64,000 nucleotides of DNA, taken from NCBI RefSeq assembly GCF_000271845.1, contig NZ_JH719395.1, positions 1,732,146-1,796,145 on the forward strand, read 5' to 3'. Below, in pieces: positions 19,172 through 30,088 of the stretch. Position 1 is the first letter of the stretch; each line of letters starts with the position of its first letter. The position numbers were made by a program, and so were the translations under genes. This DNA comes from Rhizobium leguminosarum bv. trifolii WSM2297 (GTDB taxonomy: Bacteria > Pseudomonadota > Alphaproteobacteria > Rhizobiales > Rhizobiaceae). Under the pieces are notes generated by a model. That model saw only the letters and a program-made list of their open reading frames with translations. It had not been told where the DNA came from and did no database searches.

Positions 19172-21196
19172 TTGCTCAACAACGACTTGCGCATGTCTGG
19201 CAAGGCAGGCGAGCATGATCGCCGCGATGGCCATGCGCCGGGGAATCGCTTTCTCGGCCGCGTTGTTGCGTGCAGCGGCTCGCGGGCGACAATTGCTGCC
19301 GTTGCCGAACAGGGCGGCACCGATCTTACCGAACTCTGGTCCGTCGGCCGGCTGATTTCGATCAGCGTCGGCCGCAACCGCGTCGTTGCCCTCGTCTATC
19401 AGATGAACACCGGCAGCCACGCCTGGGGCGAAGGCGAGGACAACACTTTCAAGATCGAGACCGAGCTGCTCGGCGAAGTCCGTGTCGATGAGGACGGGCG
19501 CGAGGAATTCTCGACCGGTATTTCGCGTTATCCCTATCTCGGCGCCATTGCCCACCGCATCCGCTCGGCCGACCTGATGCGCATCTATGATGCCGGCGAG
19601 GGTACGACCGCCGTCATCGGCAAGCTGACCCAGGACGAAAGCATCGATGCGTCGATCCATATCCCCTCGATGCTCTCCAAGCACTTTGCCGTCGTCGGCT
19701 CCACCGGCGTTGGCAAGTCGACGGCCGTGTCGCTGCTGCTGCACAAGGCGATCGCGGCCAACCCGAAACTGCGCGTGCTGATCCTCGATCCGCATAACGA
19801 ATTCGCCGCCGCCTTTCCCAAGCACGCCGTCACGATCGATACCGATACGCTCGACCTGCCCTTCTGGCTGATGCGGCTGGAAGAATTCGCCGAAGTCGTC
19901 TTTCGCGGTCGCCCGCCGGTGCCGGAAGAGCTCGACATGCTGCGCGATATCCTGCCGGAGGCCAAGCGCGCCTTCCGCGGCAGCGACAATTCGCTAGTGC
20001 GCCGCACCACGGAAAAGAGCTCGATCACCGCGGACACGCCCGTCCCCTACCGCATGGCCGATCTGCTGGCGCTGATCGACGAGCGCATCGGCCGCCTGGA
20101 AGGTCGCACGGAAAAGCCCTTCCTGCGTTCGCTGAAGATGCGGCTCATCGCTGCGATCAACGATCCGCGCTATCACTTCATGTTCTCCAACAACACGATC
20201 AGCGACACGATCACCGAGACGATCGCACAGATCTTCCGCATCCCCGGCGAGAACCGGCCGATCTGCACCTTCCAGCTGGCCGGCATTCCCTCCGAGGTGG
20301 TCAACTCGGTCGCTTCGGTGCTCTGCCGCATGGCCTTCGAGGTGGCACTGTGGAGCGAAGGCGCCATTCACATGCTCGTCGTCTGCGAGGAGGCCCACCG
20401 CTACATCCCATCAGATCCAACGCTCGGCTTCGTGCCGACGCGCCAGGCGATCGCCCGCATCGCCAAGGAGGGCCGCAAATACGGCGTCTCGCTGGGGATC
20501 ATCACTCAGCGGCCCGGCGAACTCGACCAGACGATCCTGTCGCAGTGCTCGACACTCTTTGCTATGCGCCTGGCCAACGACCGCGACCAGGAAATCATCC
20601 GCTCCGCCATCCCGAACTCGTCGATCTCGACGACGAGCTTCATCTCCTCGATCGGCAACGGCGAAGCGATCGCCTTCGGCGAGGCGATCAGCGTGCCGAT
20701 GCGCATGCGCTTTTCCCGCGTCGAAGAAAACCTCCTGCCGAAGGCTGCCAGCGCCAACAGCAAACACAGCGAAGAAGATCCGGATACCGTCGATCTGCGC
20801 AAGATCGTCACCCGCATGCGTGCGGTAACCGTCGGACCCGACATTTCGAATTTCCAGCAGAGTTATGCGTCGTCCGTCACGAGTTCCGACGAGGCCGATG
20901 CAGCCGACGAGGATCTGGAGGCAAAGCCCTACGCGCCGCCTGATCCGTCCTCCGCTCAGCTCGAATCCTATCGGCGTGAACTGCTGCCGCAGGCGCCGCG
21001 GCTGGACCCCGCAGTGTCGCCCTCGATCGATCCCCGGCTGGACGCACTCCGCCGCGAGATGCGCCGCGAAGAGCCGGTCTTTCCCCGGCCGGCACCGCCG
21101 ACGGATCAGCCCGCGATCTCCCGCCGGGAGCCCGGCACGTCGCTGCGCGAAAGCATTCTGAAAAAACCGCTGAGCAGCCTTTACAACAAGGATTGA
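19172..21196 (+). CDS. HerA-like (DUF87) ATPase
   Basis: The 674-residue P-loop ATPase has a HAS-barrel-like N-terminal domain at about 20-130 (LTELWSVGRLISISVGRNRV). The FtsK/HerA core has Walker A VVGSTGVGKSTAVSLLLHKA at about 170-190, Walker B MLVVCEEAHRYIP and arginine-finger region ITQRPGELDQTILSQCSTLF. HerA ATPases pump or translocate DNA, classically with NurA; no NurA is adjacent here. The C-terminal 110 residues are proline- and charge-rich. The start is taken as TTG at 19172 because AAGGAG lies seven bases before it. The next ATG at 19193 is possible. Confidence 0.85.
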   Translation: MLNNDLRMSGKAGEHDRRDGHAPGNRFLGRVVACSGSRATIAAVAEQGGTDLTELWSVGRLISISVGRNRVVALVYQMNTGSHAWGEGEDNTFKIETELLGEVRVDEDGREEFSTGISRYPYLGAIAHRIRSADLMRIYDAGEGTTAVIGKLTQDESIDASIHIPSMLSKHFAVVGSTGVGKSTAVSLLLHKAIAANPKLRVLILDPHNEFAAAFPKHAVTIDTDTLDLPFWLMRLEEFAEVVFRGRPPVPEELDMLRDILPEAKRAFRGSDNSLVRRTTEKSSITADTPVPYRMADLLALIDERIGRLEGRTEKPFLRSLKMRLIAAINDPRYHFMFSNNTISDTITETIAQIFRIPGENRPICTFQLAGIPSEVVNSVASVLCRMAFEVALWSEGAIHMLVVCEEAHRYIPSDPTLGFVPTRQAIARIAKEGRKYGVSLGIITQRPGELDQTILSQCSTLFAMRLANDRDQEIIRSAIPNSSISTTSFISSIGNGEAIAFGEAISVPMRMRFSRVEENLLPKAASANSKHSEEDPDTVDLRKIVTRMRAVTVGPDISNFQQSYASSVTSSDEADAADEDLEAKPYAPPDPSSAQLESYRRELLPQAPRLDPAVSPSIDPRLDALRREMRREEPVFPRPAPPTDQPAISRREPGTSLRESILKKPLSSLYNKD

Positions 21197-22095
21197 TGCT
21201 CCAGCGCTGTCAGCGGCTCGGCAAGCTCGAGCACAAGCTGCCGCTCCGTCGGCCCAAGCGGCAAGAGAGGCCGCGGCAGCGCTGCTTCGGCTAGCAAAAG
21301 ATGCTCGACCAGCGTATAGACCACACGGATGCTTCCGAATTCCTTGAACAACTTCCAAAGCGGCTCAAGCAGCCCATCGAGCCTGCGTGTCTCATTGCCG
21401 TCGCCTGCAATCGCCGCCTTGGTCAAGGCAAGGGCAGTACGCGGCAGCAGACCGGCGATGACGCTATACCAGGCATCAGCGCCGGAAAGCAGCGCTTCGG
21501 CCGCGCCCCAGTCGCCGCTATAGCCGATCGCGAGACCGGTCTTTTCACGTAATGCCGCGAGTTCCCCCCGCACATCGCCGTCGGCCGGCAAGGGCATCTT
21601 CACCGCCCGGATTGTCTCGATATCGGATAGGCGCTGCAGAAGATCCCGGCTGAAGGTGAAGTGGGTCGTGCCGGGATTGTTGTAGATGCAAAGCGGCAGC
21701 GCCGCCGCTTTCGTGATCGCGAGGAAATGCTGGTAGGCTTCTTCCTGGGTGAGCGGCGTGTAGGACACGGGCGCGAGCAGAAGCGCGTCTGCACCGGCGG
21801 TCTTGGCATCCCTGGCGAGATCGATGGCATGGTCCGTCCGAAGAGCCCCGACGCCGACGACGATGGGAACACGCCCCTGAACGCATTCGACCGCCGCCTT
21901 GACGGCCCGCAACCGCTCCTCGCGCACGAGATAGGCATAGATCCCGGTGCTGCCAAGAAGGCCGATGGAGGCGACACCGGCATCACACAGAGGCTCGAGA
22001 AGGCGGCAGAGCGCTTCCGTGTTCACCCGGCCATTGATGTCGGCCGGCGTTGGCGGAAAGGCCGAAAGACCGTGAAATGGCGAAACTGAAGACAT
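21181..22095 (-). CDS. DapA-family class I aldolase (dihydrodipicolinate synthase-like)
   Basis: The 304-residue TIM-barrel enzyme has DapA family marks. YNNPGTTHF (catalytic Tyr) is at about residue 140, and the Schiff-base lysine is in TIRAVKMPLPADG at about residue 167. The family covers dihydrodipicolinate, N-acetylneuraminate and KDG-type lyases. The stand-alone context and divergence from the canonical GSTGE motif (here GLLGSTGIYAYLV) make biosynthetic DapA unlikely. It converges on the HerA gene with a 16-base overlap. Confidence 0.88.
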   Translation of the reverse strand: MSSVSPFHGLSAFPPTPADINGRVNTEALCRLLEPLCDAGVASIGLLGSTGIYAYLVREERLRAVKAAVECVQGRVPIVVGVGALRTDHAIDLARDAKTAGADALLLAPVSYTPLTQEEAYQHFLAITKAAALPLCIYNNPGTTHFTFSRDLLQRLSDIETIRAVKMPLPADGDVRGELAALREKTGLAIGYSGDWGAAEALLSGADAWYSVIAGLLPRTALALTKAAIAGDGNETRRLDGLLEPLWKLFKEFGSIRVVYTLVEHLLLAEAALPRPLLPLGPTERQLVLELAEPLTALEHQSLL

Positions 22096-22179
22096 GATGC
22101 GATCCTCTGAAAGGCAGTCAATGTGAAAACAGCAGGCGCGATCCGGCGCCAGATAGCGGGTGGCGCGGCGTTCCTCATC

Positions 22180-23076
22180 CTAAACCGTCAGCCGTTCCCA
22201 GCTGTCGTCCATTTGGTTGCGGAACCATGTCATTTGCCGCTTGGCATATTGCCGCGTCGCCGCAGCACCCTTCTCCAGTACCTCGTCACGCGTGATCTCG
22301 CCCGTCAGCATCGCCGCAATTTGCGAGACGCCGATGGCCTTCATCACAGGCGCCTCGGCCGGCAGGTCGAGCGCCAGCAGCGCCCTCACCTCGTCTTCCG
22401 CGCCTTGGCGCAGCATCTGTTCGAATCGGCCGTTGATGCGCTGATGCAGCACCGCCCGATCCGGCAGCACGACGATCTTGCGAGCCTGGGCGCCGTCGAT
22501 CACAACCGGTCCCGACCGGCCCTGGAAATCGGCGATCGATCGCCCCGTTGCCTTGACCACTTCAAGCGCCCGGACGATGCGTTGCCCGTCTTGGCGGTTG
22601 AGACTGGCCGCCATGGCGGGATCAGCCTCGGCGAGTTCGGCATAGAGCTCCTCCGGCCCCTCCTGCAGCAGCCGCGTCCTGAGTTCCTCGCGCAGTGCCT
22701 CCGGTATCCGGGGCATATCGGAGAGGCCACCCGTCAGCGCCTTGAAATAAAGCCCGGTGCCGCCGACGAAGACCGGCAGCCGTCCGGCTGCCCTCAGCGC
22801 CGGCAGCAGCGCCGAGACATCGCGAAGCCAGGTTCCCGTAGAATAGGCCGCACCTGCCGGCACATGGCCGTAGAGGTGATGCGGAACACCCTGCATCTCT
22901 TCTTCCGACGGGCGCGCGGTCAGCACCCGCAGAGTGTCGTAGACCTGCATACTATCGGCATTGACGACCGCGCCGTTATGGCGCTTGGCCAATTCGACGG
23001 CCAGCGCGGACTTGCCGCTGGCGGTCGGCCCGGTTATCAGGATCGCGTTCACTGTGCTCAGAAGGTTTTCCATCAT
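22180..23076 (-). CDS. miaA: tRNA dimethylallyltransferase MiaA
   Basis: The 298-residue enzyme transfers dimethylallyl to A37 of tRNAs reading UNN codons. The P-loop ILITGPTASGKSALAVELAK is at about residues 10-29, with VVNADSMQVYDTL and GTGLYFKALTGGLSDMP further on. The conserved C-terminal RQYAKRQMTWFRNQ ends the core. The start is one of two adjacent ATGs (23076 or 23073), which share bases with the serB start. The 5' ends of the divergent genes therefore overlap. Confidence 0.95.
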   Translation of the reverse strand: MMENLLSTVNAILITGPTASGKSALAVELAKRHNGAVVNADSMQVYDTLRVLTARPSEEEMQGVPHHLYGHVPAGAAYSTGTWLRDVSALLPALRAAGRLPVFVGGTGLYFKALTGGLSDMPRIPEALREELRTRLLQEGPEELYAELAEADPAMAASLNRQDGQRIVRALEVVKATGRSIADFQGRSGPVVIDGAQARKIVVLPDRAVLHQRINGRFEQMLRQGAEDEVRALLALDLPAEAPVMKAIGVSQIAAMLTGEITRDEVLEKGAAATRQYAKRQMTWFRNQMDDSWERLTV

Positions 23077-23965
23077 GGCCCTCGTTGCCACGCTTGTTGC
23101 CAATCCGTCAAATCCCGTGCTGACCTCCAAGATCGCCGAACAGGCGGCCGAGGCAGTGAACGCTTCCGGCCTTTACTGGCTGGCCGACGGCATCGCTTGC
23201 GACATCGCGCTGCGTGACGGCACGGATGCGCAAGCCGCCGAGGCCAATATTCTTGCCGACATATCAGGCTTGCCGATCGACCTCGTCATTCAGGAGCAGG
23301 AGACCCGCCGCAAGAAGCTGCTGATCGCCGACATGGATTCGACCATGATCGGCCAGGAATGCATCGACGAACTTGCAGCCGAAGTCGGCCTGAAGGACAA
23401 GGTTGCGACCATTACCGCCCGCGCCATGAACGGCGAGATCGCTTTCGAACCGGCGCTGCGGGAGCGTGTCGCCCTGCTGAAGGGCCTGCCGATATCGGTC
23501 GTCGACGAGGTCATCGCCAAGCGCATCACGCTGACCCCGGGCGGCCCGGAACTGATCGCCACCATGAAATCGAAAGGCCATTACACCGCGCTGGTCTCCG
23601 GCGGCTTCACCGTCTTCACCAGCCGTATCGCCGCCACCCTCGGCTTCGATGAGAACCGCGCCAACACGCTGCTCGAAGATGGCGGCGTCCTCTCCGGCTT
23701 CGTCGCCGAACCGATCCTTGGCAAGCAGGCGAAGGTCGACGCGCTGAACGAGATTTCGGCTCACCTCGGCATTTCGCCGCAAGACGCGCTCGCCGTCGGC
23801 GACGGCGCCAACGACCTCGGCATGCTGCAGCTCGCCGGCGCGGGCGTCGCCCTGCACGCCAAGCCCACCGTCGCTGCCCAGGCGCAGATGCGCATCAACC
23901 ACGCCGACCTCACCGCGCTGCTTTATATCCAGGGGTATAGGAAGACGGATTTCGTGACTGCGTGA
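23075..23965 (+). CDS. serB: Phosphoserine phosphatase SerB
   Basis: The 296-residue HAD phosphatase dephosphorylates phosphoserine, the last step of serine synthesis. Motif I is IADMDSTMIGQECIDELAAE at about residue 84, motif II ALVSGGFTVF at about 170, and motif III VGDGANDLGMLQLAGAGVAL. An ACT-like N-terminal domain precedes these. The ATG at 23075 is divergent from and overlaps the miaA start, so its ribosome-binding region lies inside the miaA 5' coding region. Ends well before the split RIME repeat. Confidence 0.95.
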   Translation: MALVATLVANPSNPVLTSKIAEQAAEAVNASGLYWLADGIACDIALRDGTDAQAAEANILADISGLPIDLVIQEQETRRKKLLIADMDSTMIGQECIDELAAEVGLKDKVATITARAMNGEIAFEPALRERVALLKGLPISVVDEVIAKRITLTPGGPELIATMKSKGHYTALVSGGFTVFTSRIAATLGFDENRANTLLEDGGVLSGFVAEPILGKQAKVDALNEISAHLGISPQDALAVGDGANDLGMLQLAGAGVALHAKPTVAAQAQMRINHADLTALLYIQGYRKTDFVTA

Positions 23966-24080
23966 AGGTGACATCGCGCCAGAGCAGACATACGGAAGCC
24001 CCTTCGCCCGCTATATCTTGCTGCAGGTCAAAGAGAGACGGCAAGGCGCTGCCACGCGTCTCTTCTCCCCAGCGGGGAGA

Positions 24081-25368
<1,288 letters not shown>

Positions 25369-25418
25369 TCAATGATATCTCGTCGCTCCTCGTCTTAGTG
25401 GCCTGTCCCCCTACCCGC

Positions 25419-27158
25419 TTATTCCATCGGCACCGCTACAAACCGCAGATCGCCATTCGCCGATGCGATCATCAGCTGGGCGTTGCGGCGGCCTTCCTGC
25501 TTCAGCGACTTTACCTTGGCGGCGACCGCGTCCGGCGACTTCATGAACTCCTGAGCCACCTCGACGATCACGTCGCCGGGCTTCAGACCCTTTTCGGCCG
25601 AAGCGGAGCCGGGCGTCACCTCCGTCACGACGACCCCGTCGACGCTCTCGGCAATGCCGAAAGCCTTGCGCGTCTCGGCGCTCAAAAGCGACAGCGACAG
25701 GCCGAGCACGTTCTTCGGCGTGGCCGTATCCGGTGACACCTGGCCCTGGTGTTGGTCGGGCGCCGGCGCGCCCGGTGCGGGCTGGGCCTGATCGCCGGAA
25801 TCCGGCTCGTCCATGTCGTTGTTCTCGCCCGGATCCGGGGTGATCACCCCGTCATCCTGCGAACCATCGGGTGCCGCGTCGCCGGATGCAGCCGCCTGAT
25901 CGCTGTCCTCGAGACGGCCGAGCTTCACCTTTACGGTCTGCTCCTTGCCGTCGCGTAGCACCACCACGTCGACTTCCTTGCCGACCGTACTTTCCGCTAC
26001 GACGCGCGGCAGATCGCGCATTTCGCTGACGGTCTTGCCGTCGAATTTCAAAATTACGTCACCCGCCTTGATCGAGCCATCATCGACCGGTCCGCCCTTG
26101 ATGACGCCGGCGACCAGCGCGCCCTTGGCGGTGTCGAGCCCGAGGCTGTCGGCGATATCGTCGGTGACCGGCTGGATGCGCACGCCGAGCCAGCCGCGCC
26201 GCGTCTCACCATATTCACGCAATTGGTCGACGACGCCGGAGGCAAGCTCGGAGGGTACCGAGAAGCCGATGCCGATCGAGCCGCCGCTCGGCGAAATGAT
26301 CGCCGTATTGATGCCGATCACCTCGCCCTTCATGTTGAAGAGCGGTCCGCCGGAATTGCCTTTGTTGATCGCCGCATCCGTCTGGATGAAGTTGTCATAG
26401 GGCCCGGCATTGATATTGCGGCCGCGCCCGGAAATAATGCCGACCGTCACCGAACCGCCGAAGCCGAACGGATTGCCGATCGCCATCACCCAGTCGCCGA
26501 TGCGCATCGTGCTGGAATCGCCGAATTTCACCGATTTCAGCGGCGCCTTCGGTTCGACCTTCAGCACTGAAAGGTCGGTCTTCGTATCCGTGCCGATCAG
26601 CTTTGCCTTGAGCTTCGACCCATTGGCGAAGTTGACTTCAATATCGTCGGCGCCCTCGATCACATGGTTGTTGGTGACGATATAGCCGGTCGGGTCGATG
26701 ACGAAGCCGGAGCCGAGCGAGCTGACATTATGGTTGCCACCCTTGTTGCCCTGCTTCTTGTCGAAGAAGTCATTGAAGAACTCCTGGAAAGGCGAGCCGT
26801 CGGGCGCGCGCGGCGCCGGGCCGACGCCCTCGTCGTCCTTCACGTTCTGCGAGGTCGAGATGTTGACCACGGCGTCGAGCAGCCCTTCGGCGAGATCGGC
26901 GACCGAAGCCGGACCGTTGTTCGGCGCTCCGGCTTGAATTGGAAGAGCCGGCTGCGGTGCAGCGGCTGCAGGCGGCGCAGGAGCAGGAGCAGGCGTTTCC
27001 GGAGTAGCCGGAGCAGGTGCAACAACTCCCGGCGCTGTCGTCTGCGGCGCGGTTTGCCCATAGGCGACCCCGTTCATGCCGGCATGCGCAAGAATTGCAG
27101 CGCTGGCCATAAGCGCGAGCGTTCGTCTGAAGGGCGAGCGATTCGTGGGGGCCATCAA
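25419..27158 (-). CDS. degP: Periplasmic serine protease DegP/HtrA (Do)
   Basis: The 579-residue protein has a signal region (residues 1-35), then a Pro/Ala-rich linker. The trypsin-like domain at about 90-300 has the triad in VTNNHVIEGADD (His), TDLSVLKVEP (Asp) and NKGNSGGPLFNMKGEVIGIN (Ser). Two PDZ domains follow, separated by an acidic, Pro/Gln-rich insert of about 60 residues at 420-480. It degrades or refolds misfolded envelope proteins. It lies downstream of hflK-hflC but is separated from them by a terminator at 27297-27328, so it is probably expressed separately. The first of two adjacent Met codons is used. Confidence 0.95.
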   Translation of the reverse strand: MMAPTNRSPFRRTLALMASAAILAHAGMNGVAYGQTAPQTTAPGVVAPAPATPETPAPAPAPPAAAAPQPALPIQAGAPNNGPASVADLAEGLLDAVVNISTSQNVKDDEGVGPAPRAPDGSPFQEFFNDFFDKKQGNKGGNHNVSSLGSGFVIDPTGYIVTNNHVIEGADDIEVNFANGSKLKAKLIGTDTKTDLSVLKVEPKAPLKSVKFGDSSTMRIGDWVMAIGNPFGFGGSVTVGIISGRGRNINAGPYDNFIQTDAAINKGNSGGPLFNMKGEVIGINTAIISPSGGSIGIGFSVPSELASGVVDQLREYGETRRGWLGVRIQPVTDDIADSLGLDTAKGALVAGVIKGGPVDDGSIKAGDVILKFDGKTVSEMRDLPRVVAESTVGKEVDVVVLRDGKEQTVKVKLGRLEDSDQAAASGDAAPDGSQDDGVITPDPGENNDMDEPDSGDQAQPAPGAPAPDQHQGQVSPDTATPKNVLGLSLSLLSAETRKAFGIAESVDGVVVTEVTPGSASAEKGLKPGDVIVEVAQEFMKSPDAVAAKVKSLKQEGRRNAQLMIASANGDLRFVAVPME

Positions 27159-27296
27159 GCTTCCTCATAAGGGGTAAATGCGCACATTGAGCACCAGCAT
27201 AAGGCGGAATGATGGAGGGCGAAATCACCTTTTCGCGAAATCCCCGTGCAATATGACGTACCCTCGCAAAAGCCTGATTCTCTCGACCTTTCCACG

Positions 27297-27328
27297 AAAA
27301 AAGGGCCGGCACCCGGGCCGGCCCTTTC
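27297..27328 (-). terminator. Intrinsic terminator after hflC
   Basis: On the minus strand AAGGGCCGGC-CCGGGT-GCCGGCCCTT is followed by TTTT. The 10-bp GC-rich stem ends the hflK-hflC transcript, 35 bases past hflC. Confidence 0.9.
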
Positions 27329-27362
27329 AGGATTGTGGGGATGCGAATGGCATCCCGTGGCG

Positions 27363-28322
27363 TCAGTTCGCTGGCTGGGCGGGTGCTACTGGGGTAGCCG
27401 CGCCGGGAGCTGCCGCAGCCGGATTTGCCGGCGCTTTCAGGGTGCCGGCGGCATTGTCGAAATAACGGAAGAATTCCGTATTCGGCGACAACACCAGCGT
27501 CGTGTCCTGCGATGAAAGCGCTGAGGAATAAGCCGCCATCGAGCGATAGAACTCGAAGAAAGCCGGATCCTTGTTGAAGGCGTCGGCGAAGACGCGGTTG
27601 CGTTCCGCATCGCCTTGACCGCGCAGGATTTCCGCGTCGCGCTGGGCGCCCGCGGTAAACTCGACGACCTGGCGGTCGGCGACGGCCCGGCGCCGCTGGC
27701 CTTCTTCATTGCCCTCCGCGCGGATACGCTCGGCTTCGGCCAGGCGTTCCGAGCGCATGGCGTTGTAAGTGTTTGGCGCAACCTCGGGAGAAAGGTCAGT
27801 GCGGCGGATGCGAACATCGTCGATATGCAGGCCGAGATTTTCGGCATCCGTGCGCAGGTCGTCGCGGATCTCCAGCATCATCGCGACACGCTCTTCCGAG
27901 AGCGCCGCATTGTAGTCGCGCAGACCGTAGACACGGCGAAGCGATGAATCGAGCTGCGCCCTCAACCGCGCTTCCGCGGCTTCGCGGTCACCCGAGACCG
28001 TTTCGCGGAAGCGGCGGACATCCGAGATATTGTAGATCACGAAGGCATCGACGTCGAAGGTCTGGCCATCCTGAACCTGAACGCGGATATTATCGAGATC
28101 AAGCCTCAGCGCCTGCTTTTCGACCAGCTGGACGCGATCGGCATCCATGAAGCCGAAGGGCAGCTTGAAATAGATGCCGGGTTCGGTTTTGACCGTCTGG
28201 ATCTGGCCGAAGCGGACGACGATTGCCTGCTCGCGGGCATTCACCACGAAGATCGACGAATAGAGCCCGACCAGCACGATGGCGAGGATGAGGAGAATGA
28301 TGGGAAGTCTGTTCGATGTCAT
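27363..28322 (-). CDS. hflC: HflC, SPFH/band-7 protein
   Basis: The 319-residue protein has an N-terminal membrane anchor (residues 6-26) and an SPFH domain (VVNAREQAIVVRFGQIQTVK). A coiled-coil region at about 190-240 is rich in Ala-Glu-Arg. With HflK it forms a membrane-bound complex that surrounds and modulates FtsH. It begins 3 bases after hflK. The C-terminus is Pro/Ala-rich (tail after about 300). Start ATG at 28322 gives MTSNRLPIILLILAIVLVGL. Confidence 0.95.
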   Translation of the reverse strand: MTSNRLPIILLILAIVLVGLYSSIFVVNAREQAIVVRFGQIQTVKTEPGIYFKLPFGFMDADRVQLVEKQALRLDLDNIRVQVQDGQTFDVDAFVIYNISDVRRFRETVSGDREAAEARLRAQLDSSLRRVYGLRDYNAALSEERVAMMLEIRDDLRTDAENLGLHIDDVRIRRTDLSPEVAPNTYNAMRSERLAEAERIRAEGNEEGQRRRAVADRQVVEFTAGAQRDAEILRGQGDAERNRVFADAFNKDPAFFEFYRSMAAYSSALSSQDTTLVLSPNTEFFRYFDNAAGTLKAPANPAAAAPGAATPVAPAQPAN

Positions 28323-28325
28323 GGT

Positions 28326-29408
28326 TCAACCTCCCTGCTGCGCCGGCTTGCCGAGCTCATTGAGCGGCAGATAGGGCAACACACCCTGCTTCTCGTCGAT
28401 GATGACCTTCTTCGAGCTCTTCAGCACCTGCTCCATCGTTTCGATGAACAGCCGCTTGCGGGTCACTTCGGGAGCCTTCGAATATTCGTCGTTGATCGCA
28501 GTGAAGCGCTGGGCTTCACCTTCCGCCTCCTTCACGACGCGGTTCTTGTAGGCGGCCGCATCTTCACGAATTCGCGCCGCATCGCCCCGCGCCTGGCCGA
28601 GCTTCTGGTTCGTGTAGCGGTTGGCGTCTTCGATCGTGCTGTCGCGGTCCCGGCCGGCACGCTGCACTTCTTCGAAGGCATCGGCGACTTCACGCGGCGG
28701 CGCCACGTTCTGAATCGTCACGCCGGTGACGGTCACGCCTGCGCCATAGCGATTCATCGTATCCTGCACGATATTGAGAACATCCACTTCGATCGGCTGG
28801 CGATTGCTGCGGAAGGCGTCCTGCGCCGGACGCCGCCCGACGATTTCGCGCATCGCGCTGTCGGAAACCTGCTGCAGGGTCTCTGCCGGATTTTCAACGT
28901 TGAAAAGATAGGCCTTCGGATCACTGACCGTGTAGAAGACGGCAAACTGCACATTGATGACGCTCTTGTCGCTTGAGAGCATCAGGCCGTTCGAAGACGA
29001 TGCCGAGGTCGCCCCGATATTCAGCTGTTGCACGGTCACCTTGACCGTCTCGACGGATTCCATCGGCCAGAAATGGAAATGCAGGCCGGGCATCGAGATC
29101 TCTTCCTTCGGCTTGCCGAACCGCAGCTCGACGCCGCGTTCGTCCGGCTGCACCACGTAGACGCACTGGATCAGCCAGAAGACGGCGACGACCGCCGCAA
29201 CGATCACCGCCACGCCGCCGTTGAAACCGCCAGGAACGATATTGCGCAGTTGGTCCTGTCCGCGCCGAATAATGTCTTCCAGGTCGGGCGGTCCGCCCTT
29301 GCCGCCGCCGCGCGGGCGGTTCGGCCCCTGGCCCCATGGTCCCTGATTATTATTACCGCCGCCGCCGCCCCAAGGGCCGCCGCCGCCATTCTGATTGCTC
29401 CAGGGCAT
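28326..29408 (-). CDS. hflK: HflK, SPFH/band-7 protein
   Basis: The 360-residue protein starts MPWSNQNGGGGPWGGGGG at 29408. The Gly/Asn-rich cytosolic tail, membrane helix at about 70-90 (NGGVAVIVAAVVAVFWLIQC) and SPFH domain (VYVVQPDERGVELRFGKPK) are in the usual order. The coiled-coil with QAGRDRDSTIEDANRYTN-type sequence precedes the C-terminal domain. It partners HflC in regulating FtsH. The upstream frame from 29510 has a weaker start and is not conserved-looking, so I take 29408. Confidence 0.94.
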   Translation of the reverse strand: MPWSNQNGGGGPWGGGGGNNNQGPWGQGPNRPRGGGKGGPPDLEDIIRRGQDQLRNIVPGGFNGGVAVIVAAVVAVFWLIQCVYVVQPDERGVELRFGKPKEEISMPGLHFHFWPMESVETVKVTVQQLNIGATSASSSNGLMLSSDKSVINVQFAVFYTVSDPKAYLFNVENPAETLQQVSDSAMREIVGRRPAQDAFRSNRQPIEVDVLNIVQDTMNRYGAGVTVTGVTIQNVAPPREVADAFEEVQRAGRDRDSTIEDANRYTNQKLGQARGDAARIREDAAAYKNRVVKEAEGEAQRFTAINDEYSKAPEVTRKRLFIETMEQVLKSSKKVIIDEKQGVLPYLPLNELGKPAQQGG

Positions 29409-29556
29409 CAAAACCTCGTTGTTCGTTAAGTCTTCCACGCATCCGGAACCGTGGGGGCTGACCGGTGGATGCGTTGGGACCGTTATAAGTATCGCCGCAT
29501 CGGCTTTCAACGCAACGTGAGAAACTTGGTCAATTTAATTGGAAAATAGTTCATTT

Positions 29557-30075
29557 TCAGGCGCGTCGGCGCTCATAGACCACGTAGCGCGTGGGATAGG
29601 TATCCTTCTCGCCGGCCGCAACCGCGATCGCCTCCCCCGCCTGCCAGATGTCGGGATCGATGACGGGAAAAGACGCGTCTCCGTCAAGGTCTGCCTCGAC
29701 ATGCGTAATGCACATCCGGTCGGCAAGGCCGATCGCCTGCGCATAGACCTGCCCGCCGCCGAGGATGCAGACCTCGTCGACGCCGGTTTCGCGCGCCAGC
29801 CTTTCGGCCGCCGTCATCGCCTCCGGCAGCGAGTGCGCCATGGAGACATCGGGATGGTCTATCGCCGCCTGCCTGGAGATGACGACGTTCGGCCGCCCCG
29901 GCAGCGGCTTGCCGATCGAATCATAGGTCTTGCGGCCCATCACCACAGGTTTGCCCAATGTCATCGCCTTGAAGCGCTTGAGATCGCTCGACAGCCGCCA
30001 GGGCATGTCGCCATCGCGGCCGATGATGCCGTTGCGGGCAACGGCGGCGATAATGGTCCTGCGGATGTCGGCCAT
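29557..30075 (-). CDS. folA: Dihydrofolate reductase
   Basis: The 172-residue enzyme reduces dihydrofolate to tetrahydrofolate with NADPH. Substrate and cofactor motifs are IIAAVARNGIIGRDGDMPWR (residues 7-26), VVMGRKTYDSIGKPLPGRPN and EVCILGGGQVYAQAIG. The start at 30075 is chosen for the conserved MADIRRTIIAAV. It lies 14 bases downstream of the thyA 3' fragment, the normal rhizobial thyA-folA order, so its usual upstream promoter may have been cut off by the island. It could therefore be read from an island promoter. Confidence 0.95.
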   Translation of the reverse strand: MADIRRTIIAAVARNGIIGRDGDMPWRLSSDLKRFKAMTLGKPVVMGRKTYDSIGKPLPGRPNVVISRQAAIDHPDVSMAHSLPEAMTAAERLARETGVDEVCILGGGQVYAQAIGLADRMCITHVEADLDGDASFPVIDPDIWQAGEAIAVAAGEKDTYPTRYVVYERRRA

Positions 30076-30088
30076 GCAATGTCCCGGA

